Below are positions 57,088-64,000 of a DNA stretch of 64,000 nt, one piece after another (the stretch's first letter is position 1; each line of letters starts with the position of its first letter). The notes beneath the pieces were generated by a model. That model did not search any database. It saw only the letters and a list, made by a program, of their open reading frames with translations, and was not told where the DNA came from. A program made the translations under genes and the position numbers. The stretch comes from Galerina marginata (Eukaryota > Basidiomycota > Agaricomycetes > Agaricales > Galerinaceae), in NCBI GenBank assembly GCA_023014335.1, contig JAECYW010000009.1, positions 1,860,001 to 1,924,000 of the forward strand. Direction: 5' to 3'.

Positions 57088-58285
57088 GTAAGGATAATTC
57101 ATCAGTATTCAAACCCCGACGAAGACAAAAACAATTGAATCACAACTAGAAACACATTCTGAGTATTTTGATGTCTTCTCTGTAACGAGGCAGCCCAGTA
57201 TGAGCGCGATATGTAAGCCTACAGATACGTTCGTTACAGCCTGAGGGAAGAATCGGTGAAGACATTTTACACCGCCGCGTACTGGGAGCTTCGGCTCTCA
57301 GACTCAGCAACGGAGAAAATCTCGGATATCCATCAAGATAAAGCCCAAAAAGAAACGGACAAGCAAACATGGGATAATTGAAACAATTGTGTCGACAGTA
57401 ACGTAGAAAACGTGGCTCAGTATCTTCCTCTGACTCGGGGAAAGCATTCCAGTTGCAATCGTGATCAGAGCTTCGCGTTCGGCCGACCAACAGAACATTT
57501 GGTGAATCGTAGAAGGAAGAGTCGGCTAAAGTTGATACGTGCAACGCAATGAGTATTCGACTCCACTAGTTATTCCAGTGAGACCTGAGACCCATGTTCA
57601 CCATTGTGAAATCACCTTGAACTGAAGCCGCTGTCATGATTGATCACCGATGGAACCAAGATGGAACAGGAGAAAGATCGAGGTGCTAAAGCACTGGACC
57701 AGCTGTGTATACAGCACTTCCATTCCCCAATAACGAACTCAAGAAGATCGAATGCGACGTTTTACCGTCAGAGATGAATCATGATGGTCAGTTGAGGAAG
57801 TCCAGCGTATTACGTAATGCCTACTTGCCTCATACGTCGCGTGAGAGCCATCAAAACGAATTAGCGCCCAGGGCGGCCTGGGCCTGACGTACGTTGTTAC
57901 TGTCCGCAAGCATGCGTAACTTCAAGGTAAGCAAATTCACTAGCCCCTTTCTGAGGTTTTGTCTTTCTGGAAACATCAGCACCTACGAGATACCTCTTAT
58001 GAGTCTTACTGTCTGACTGCCACAGACTCAGTTTGAACTTCGAGCTTTGAAGGCGCTATTCCTCGTTTCAGGTACGTCACCAGACGGAACTAGTACGGAA
58101 CGCAATAGACAGAATCGGTGAACGGATGTATGAGATCTTACCAGTGCAGTCCCATTCCAGTTCTGCAACTTGAACAGTTGCCGACGGGAACTAAATTTAG
58201 AATGTCGTATTCAATATGAGACATGCAATAATGGACAGGATGGGTTATATACCTCTAGCATCTGTTCGAAAGTAACTTGTGCGCT
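57088..58285. other. Intergenic or unresolved 5' sequence
   Basis: This region holds possible upstream exons of the minus-strand hypothetical gene and the promoter of the DUF6534-type gene. No independent gene is supported. Confidence 0.4.
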
Positions 58286-59663
58286 ATGTCTTGCCCTGAA
58301 ATCCCTTCAGATATTGCGAAAGTGTGAGCATGCTTTCTCTGTCATTTACGCAGTTACAACGCTAACGGAGGTCTCTATTCTTTCCAGCGCTGGACCTTAC
58401 GTACGTTGCTTCGCATTTCGTTGCAAACTCAGGTCGATCATGCATTCTCTAGCTAATTGGCTTCATGATCAATTGGGCCCTTCAAGGTGTTTTGTCCATG
58501 CAAGTCTGTGGGTAGAGTCCTGTCAGCTTTCGTTTGAGGATTGAATGTCTATGCAGATATTTACTACCTGGCTTTTCCGAAAGACCCGCGGCACAACAAG
58601 CTGCTTGTATACGGCATATTTCTTTTCGAAAGTGTTCAATCAATCTTGCTGGTGCAAATCGCCTTCCGCGCCTTTGCTGCAGGATACGGTGATATGACCG
58701 CTCTGGATTATGTTGGCTTGATCTGGTTTGCCGTTCCGATTATGGGTGGAATCAGTACGTTATGAGAACACTGTCAGCATAGTTTTATGACCTGACCTTG
58801 ACTGTCCTTTGACTTCGTAGTCGCCTGTGTAACACAGTGCTTCTACGCATATCGTGTAAGCATTTTATCCCAGAAGAGAGCAGCAAGTTTCATAATCATC
58901 TTCGTATGCATTCTCCCTTGAACCTTATCCTTATATTTATGACCTAAAAATGCCTCAGTTCTCCATCATCTCACTAATTGGGGGGATTTTCACCGGGGTC
59001 GAGACAAAACGGGCTGTCTACTTCAGTAAATTTATTAATCCGAGATCCCAAGCTGTCGTAGGGGTACGCCACCACAGTCTCCATTTCGATTTAAGCTGAC
59101 CTTCATTCACTATATTGGGACCTCGCCGGTTACTATTCAACCCAACCCAACCCATTCAGATCTGGAACGGGGCTTCAGTTATTTGCGATATCATCATTGC
59201 AGTTTGCATGACGTATTACGTGAGTTTTTTCTATCGCTAAGGAAATATACATGCTGAACCATTCAAAGCTTTCGATCCGGGACACAGGCTGGGAGTCAAC
59301 TCAAAGGGCAATTAAGAAGCTAATTCGTCTAGTTATTGAAACGGGCACACTAACAGGTCCGGAATTAACGCTGTATTAGTGATTTCCCCAGTTCTGACCT
59401 CTCATTTAGCCTTGATCTCCCTCGTCAATCTTGCCCTTCTTTTGGTCCCTCACGCACCACCATATTACCAGTCGACTGCCAGCCTCGTTGGTAAACTGTA
59501 CTCCAACTCCATGATGACCGTCTTAAACAGCCGCATGAAGCTCGTGTACGAGGATCCGACCGCTCACGAACTGCCTTCAAGTTGTGATTACAGACGGAAC
59601 ACGTATAATTCGGCGGAGGAGCAGATCCGTTCGGTAGATCACCCTTATTGCAATTCGAAGTGA
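58286..59663 (+). CDS. DUF6534-type seven-helix membrane protein
   Basis: Exons reassemble into about 310 residues typical of a large basidiomycete membrane-protein family of unknown function. The chosen start gives MSCPEIPSDIAKVAGPY, then LIGFMINWALQGVLSMQVY and IYYLAFPKDPRHNKLLVYG. Further helices are ESVQSILLVQIAFRAF, DYVGLIWFAVPIMGGI, ACVTQCFYAYRVSILSQ, FSIISLIGGIFTGVETK, GIWNGASVICDIIIAVCMTY and RLVIETGTLTALISLVNLAL. The conserved GKLYSNSMMTVLNSRM follows the last helix, and the tail is hydrophilic. Seven introns of 45-70 nt were removed, each with acceptable sites. The ATG at 58286 was selected because two upstream introns then join in phase; the longer open frame from 58170 does not resemble the family. 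It is probably in the plasma membrane or endomembranes. Confidence 0.85.
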
Positions 59664-59831
59664 AGCTTGGTCGTCATCTTGAATTTTACGAAAGATACCT
59701 TCAGTTCAAAGAAATCGATTCCGGCAATTGTGTAAAAGGGTATGCTGACGTCTGAAGTGACTCGGGGGAACGGACAGCTGGTTTGAAAATGTTGGGTATA
59801 TATGGAAAGGCAGTTACAGACGCTGTCGTCG

Positions 59832-61587
59832 TTATATGTGAGGGATAAATGACATCCAGTTGACAACTTCTCGAGCCGGCGGTGGAAGGTATCTGAGGGC
59901 TGTGAATGCCTCTATGAGCAGAAGAAGGCGTGCGATGACATATGCCGGGATGCAAGGTATAGTAATGGCCAGTAAAGTGGATCCTACAACGGCTAAGGTT
60001 CCCAAAAACCTCTTCACCGGTTTGGATACAGCGACTTCAGAGAAGAAGGCGTTCGTGAAGGCAAACCAGGTGGTCAAAGGAATAATTGTGATCACGGCAG
60101 AGCAGACCCGCCAGAGTATCAATTCTATGTGGGACGGGAATGTGAAAAACCACCCTACACAATGTATCCCGCCGAATAGCGCTGCAATGCTGGAGGTAAG
60201 AGCTAGCATTAGGAGACGGGTTACGCCGCTGTGGTCGGCAGTGCTTGCGTGGAACGTGGGGATCCCGATCCTCGACAAGGATTCTGCGTCTTCTCGCATG
60301 CTATCTGGGGAATAGATATCGTTTAAGCGTGAAAATAGGGACGAAATGATGATCCAAGGGAGGATGATGATGGTTGCCGCGGCCTTTTGGAATGTTTTTA
60401 AGCTGAGTTCTGTCATTGACTTCCAAATCCATGTTACCGAAGAGGTCAAGTTGCTAGTCGATCCGCGATAGCCTGCGCTCACAAATGAAAGCAATTTCTT
60501 CCGCAGTGAGGTCCCTACTTTGAATGAGCATGAAAGAGGTCATTAATAAGGACAAGGAAAACAAACTGTGTTTCCCGGATGATCCGAATTTGAAGGGGTC
60601 GTTGACTGTAACCAACAAATGTACCGGCACAGGACAACGAACATCAAGAGGCTTATTCCACCATAGAAAATACATTATTCCATTGAGGACCGCGTAGGCA
60701 GCAGTAATCAACTCGAGTTCAGTGATGGTTAGTCCCTGAGTTCGCCTTGCCACACATTGTGCTATGAACCAAGAGGTTTGTAAGATGACGAGAGCCTTGG
60801 ATAGACCGTCGCCTTTGCTACGGTCTCTAATTTCTTCCTCTGTGATTTTAGGAAAGTCTATTTCACCGTTTTTTAGAAGACTTTCCATTTTTTTTGGTGT
60901 TAGTACTCCTTGCGGTTCTCCTTGCGGTTCTCCTTCTTTTACCAAGATGAATCCGCCCATTTGGATGAAGTAACCGTGTGTTTTGGTCCACTGGTGCACT
61001 AAGGTACTTTTCAAAAGTTACTGTGTAGTTATAGTGCGTCACTTACCATGATATTTTTCGGCCAATATGCGAGCGCCTTGCCATTGCCTCATCGCCCACA
61101 ATATTATCAGTTCTGGTGCTATAAGTGCCCAAAACATAAGCTCTAGCCGACGGAGACCGATTTTCCACCATGTTTCTCCTGGTGGAGGTATATTGGGGTG
61201 AACTGAGAGCCATGTACACGCGAAAATCGTTGCAAGGCAACTCCAAAGGATGTCCCACACCGACCGCTGTGGACCAGGGCATAAACATTGGGATAGAAAG
61301 GAGAGATTCGGAGGAATGTTGTCAAGTAGTGAGCTTTCGGAGACGGGCGCCGCCTGGACGATCTTATGGAAGAGGTAGCCAATGCCCAGAATGAGTAGCA
61401 TGTTGAAGAGATGAAGCCTGGATGAAGCATCGATGAAGTTCCCATGACTTTGGTTTTTAGAGGGGTTGCACGTGGCTGTACACACTGCCGTCCAATGAGC
61501 TTGACGCAAACGCATTCTCAGCTGTTCGGTTCGATGGCGACTTTTAAAGACCAGAAACAACCAAAGCAAAAGTAAAAAACAAGACAT
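59832..61587 (-). CDS. Multi-pass membrane protein, conserved fungal family of unknown function
   Basis: Three exons can be joined: AEKYH-VHQWTKTHGYFIQMGG across a GTAAGT intron near 61037-60990, and SSGKHI-GTSLRKKLLSFVSAG across a 49-nt intron with a GTTTGT donor (about 60571-60523), giving about 550 residues. Family-like blocks are WKIGLRRLELMFWALIAPEL, ILWAMRQWQGARI, ITEEEIRDRSKGDGLSKALV, LQTSWFIAQCVARRTQGLTI, TELELITAAYAVLNGIMYF, LWWNKPLDVRCPVPV and ALFGGIHCVGWFFTFPSHIE. Many hydrophobic helices are present. The ATG at 61587 (MSCFLLLLWLFLVF) sits immediately after an initiator tRNA gene on the same strand. A later ATG (MRLRQAHW, near 61514) or an upstream exon spliced over the tRNA are alternatives. 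This pattern is common and uncharacterised in mushrooms. Confidence 0.78.
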
Positions 61588-61592
61588 AAAAA
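61588..61592 (-). terminator. Pol III terminator of the tRNA gene
   Basis: Five T residues on the minus strand, four bases after the tRNA end, are directly followed by the ATG of the membrane-protein frame; a second T6 run follows shortly after. Confidence 0.75.
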
Positions 61593-61595
61593 TTA

Positions 61596-61667
61596 TAGCA
61601 GCAACTCGTTTCGATCGAGTGACCTCGGGGTTATGGGCCCCGCGCGCTACCACTGCGCCATGCTGCT
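61596..61667 (-). tRNA. tRNA-iMet: Initiator tRNA-Met (CAT)
   Basis: The 72-base gene folds as a standard cloverleaf with acceptor stem AGCAGCA paired to TGCTGCT and discriminator A. Eukaryotic initiator hallmarks are visible: an A1:T72 end pair, three G:C pairs at the bottom of the anticodon stem (GGGGCCCATAACCCC), and a T-loop reading ATCGAAA with A54 and A60 instead of the usual T54. The anticodon is CAT. No intron is present. It reads on the same strand as the adjoining membrane-protein gene. Confidence 0.96.
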
Positions 61668-62761
61668 ATGGTTCAGAAGGGTCCGTGAGATAATACGATG
61701 CGTACCATTAATATTGCACTAATGGTCATTAATGCCTCGAAGTCCATTGGTCGAAGTACATAGTAAGGATCGGCTTCGACGGGCGCAAATCCGACTGTGC
61801 CGCCGGCAGTTCTGTTGAAATGATTAATCGAAGAAGCTCTTCGAGGACTGTCTGTCCCTGGCTTGATCAGCGCCAACCGAGTCGAGGAGCCTTACTGCTT
61901 CTTGGGCCATTGCGTCATTCCGCGGTTAAATTTACTCGTGAACCAGACCAAGGACAGTGAACCGTCAAGAGCAAAAAAAAAGGTGACATGTACAGTTTCA
62001 AGCCCGTTCACTAAGTTGTGCTCCTCGTATTGGAGTGATTTCCCATGCCATGGACATGCTCGTGGGCTGGTTAACGGAAAACATATATGAATGACGTTGC
62101 CGACATTACCCGCGGGTAATCGCCAGCGCCGACAAGTCTTTCCCCGCCTCCCATTCGCGTCATATCCCGGCAGCCAGGCTCGTGGGTCACATCCTGAACT
62201 ATTTTCCCAAAACGTTCTCGAAAAACAGAAGATCCTGCCACGACACGTCGCTACGGAGTAGTAAAATAAATTCTGTACTCCGCGACGATGTAGATTTCAA
62301 TCCCATTTTGGAGTTTGAGATATGTGGTTATGGCAATCCTAGAAAAATCACACTGAGGTGAGAAATGAGGCTGGAAATATATGGCTCCAATTTGTGTGCA
62401 AATCGAGCTGAAGCGGATACAAAAGAGCATCTTTAGGATGCTTATAGAATATGTTGATGGGTAGCTCACAAAAAATGAAGACAAGGAGAATCAACAATGC
62501 TACTTGGTGTCGTGTATCTGTGATGTATATATATGCTCCTGAAGTGTGCCCTGTAATGCGTGATGAACGAGAAGGAAACTGGAGATTTCCCAGCAAACTA
62601 AGAAGAAGTGCAGATCGTAACAAAAAAATGAAATCCGAGTTACAGATGGTCATGATAAATGCGTGCAATGTAATTCCCCTTTCCGTGCGGGACGGCTACT
62701 CGTCACCACTTTCCAATCCTTATAATCAGCGGGTAATGGGAAACAAATCCAGAAACACTGC
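61668..62761. other. Intergenic region
   Basis: This holds the 5' flank of the tRNA and the 3' flank of the velvet gene. A minus-strand frame at 61673-61876 (with VGFAPVEADPYYVLRPMDFE) followed by a GTACGC donor-like site could be an upstream exon of the membrane-protein gene, which would place the tRNA inside an intron. I could not verify this. The rest shows nothing. Confidence 0.4.
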
Positions 62762-64000
62762 TCACTCTGGGGTTGGACTTCTCCTACCATCGGAGGCAGA
62801 CCTTTTTCTCCTTCTTCTTTCGGTTACACGGATATTCAGCCGCACTCCCCAAAGTGACAGACGCTGGATAAGGTTTAGAGCTCAATATAAGAGTGAAAAG
62901 CAAAATCATTGACCTTGGTCAATTCTGTAGACGCGGATAAGCCCGGAAATTCCTTGGTCGAATATACACGAAATGTGCCACCATAGCATTCGGCAGAGAT
63001 AACCAAGTCATTCGTGTCGGTGTATGGCCGTGCAAAAATATCAAAGACGCGATATCTAAGCATAAAATAGCCTTCGATCTTAACGGCCAAGTCCTGAGAA
63101 ATTAATCAGAAAAGACATTGACGTTCATGAAAAAATCACCAACTGCAAAAACGAAGATGATGGCTTTGCTTCCCTGATAATCCATAACCACGGGTTGCAC
63201 GAAGGTCGCCCCAACAAGCGCCGGGGTCTGCTTCGAATTCTCAGCGATTGGATATCCGTTCAGGTGATGTACGATATCCGTAGATGCCTCAGAAGGAATG
63301 GCGTATCCAGAAAAGTGGCTAGAGAGTCTCGTGCGGGAGGTAGACGGCGAAGGGACTGTCGGTATTTCCGAGCGGTACCTGGAAGTCTGTGGATTGTAGT
63401 GGGATACACTTGATGCCGAGGAAGAAGAAGATGGCGAAGGCGACGAGAAAAATGTAGTCTGAGTTGCAGGTGCGGACGTCGCACTAGGGCGATCGTTACC
63501 TGCCTGGATTGCAATCGATTCCGGGCCAGGCACAGGAAACAAATCCACAGTGCAAAGCAACCCGAGGACTTGGACATCACTAGGACGAAGTAAGAACACA
63601 ACCGTTAGCTGTGAAATTCTGTACAAGGACGGCATTTATTTCGCTTGACAGTGACCAACATAAAGTGCCCATTCCCCGACATGAATGAAACAAAACTCAA
63701 CTCATATTCCATCTCCTTCTCTACTTGAACGTCGGTGCCAGCATGATGCACCTTGAACATCTTAAGCAGGACAACAGGCGGCGGGTCGAGCGGTCGACGA
63801 TCTACCCTTGCGTATCTGCAATACCAAGCCAATAATAATTCTATGAATATAGACACGATATTGGATGAGGAAGAAACTGACTTCCGACCAAGATCGGCCT
63901 TCTGTATCTCGTGAAGTTCCATTCGAATAGTCTGTCCTTCATATGGGCCAGTTGAAAAGTAAATAGGGTGACCGATGAGCGCCGTAGAGCGCCTTTGTTG
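62762..64000 (-). CDS. Velvet-domain regulator, VelB-like, 5' end outside window
   Basis: Velvet proteins are nuclear dimerising DNA-binding factors that link light, development and secondary metabolism. Spliced from the window edge, the protein reads GHPIYFSTGPYEGQTIR, MELHEIQKADLGRK-YARVDRR, PLDPPPVVLLKMFKV, then DDVQVLGLLCTVDLFPVPGP. A Ser/Pro/Thr-rich insertion of about 90 residues follows, then ALVGATFVQPVVMDYQGSK, IIFVFA-DLAVKIEGYFMLRY, RVFDIFARPYTDTNDLVISA and STKEFPGLSASTELTK-RLSL, and a basic end VTERRRRKRSASDGRRS before TGA at 62762-62764. Introns follow LGRK, MEYE, FVFA and LTK. An insertion in the middle of the velvet domain is known from VelB, hence the tentative subtype. The basic tail looks like a nuclear localisation signal. 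The N-terminus is missing only because the window ends. Confidence 0.9.

Noticed and set aside
59860..60315. 151-codon plus-strand ORF
   Set aside because: Antisense shadow of the membrane-protein gene on the minus strand.

Overview
The window is nuclear DNA from a filamentous basidiomycete, most likely an agaricomycete (mushroom or wood/litter fungus). Support for this comes from intron-dense genes with ~50-nt introns, F-box/LRR paralogs of the agaricomycete type, a DUF6534-type membrane protein, CBM1 and GH28 secreted plant-wall proteins, a XlnR-like Zn2Cys6 regulator, a velvet regulator and Ty3-like LTR elements. Gene models below were spliced by eye; exon joins were accepted only where they restored a continuous, family-like reading frame.

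Layout. 0-3.4 kb: no supported gene. 3.46-7.95 kb (+): Zn2Cys6/fungal_trans transcription factor with two apparent GC-AG introns. 10.29-11.47 kb (+): purine nucleoside phosphorylase. 12.8-14.2 kb (-): mitochondrial-type protein with a tentative RnpA-like core. 14.8-21.7 kb: a transposon island. It holds a 5,458-bp LTR retrotransposon with nearly identical 400-bp LTRs and a 5-bp target duplication, a nested remnant of a related element, and a 635-bp element with perfect 36-bp inverted repeats. 21.85-28.03 kb (-): three tandem F-box-like paralogs. The first is split by a 522-bp TA-flanked MITE whose removal restores the frame.

28.5-30.9 kb (+): SPIN90/Ldb17-type actin regulator with an apparent one-base frameshift. 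31.4-33.5 kb (+): conserved fungal protein of unknown function with an N-terminal Cys/His motif. 33.8-35.8 kb (+): secreted GH28 pectinase. 36.2-36.5 kb: second TA-flanked MITE, just upstream of a secreted CBM1 protein (36.7-37.7 kb, +). 41.0-43.2 and 47.4-49.7 kb (+): two complete NoxA-type NADPH oxidases as a direct duplication, with another F-box gene on the opposite strand between them. 50.2-50.9 kb (-): small secreted protein. 52.7-54.9 kb (+): NADP isocitrate dehydrogenase with a mitochondrial presequence, an internal start and a peroxisomal C-terminus. 55.8-57.1 kb (-): two unrecognised ORF sets. 58.3-59.7 kb (+): DUF6534-type membrane protein. 59.8-61.6 kb (-): multi-pass membrane protein. 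61.6 kb (-): initiator tRNA-Met abutting that gene. 62.8-64.0 kb (-): velvet-domain regulator running off the window edge.

There is no obvious metabolic cluster. The common threads are plant-cell-wall degradation and its regulation (TF, GH28, CBM1), development and ROS signalling (NoxA pair, velvet), actin nucleation (SPIN90), and a rapidly evolving F-box/transposon zone. The best candidates for something new are the NoxA duplication, the MITE-split F-box gene, the young LTR element with no readable Gag-Pol, and the initiator tRNA fused head-to-tail to a membrane-protein gene.
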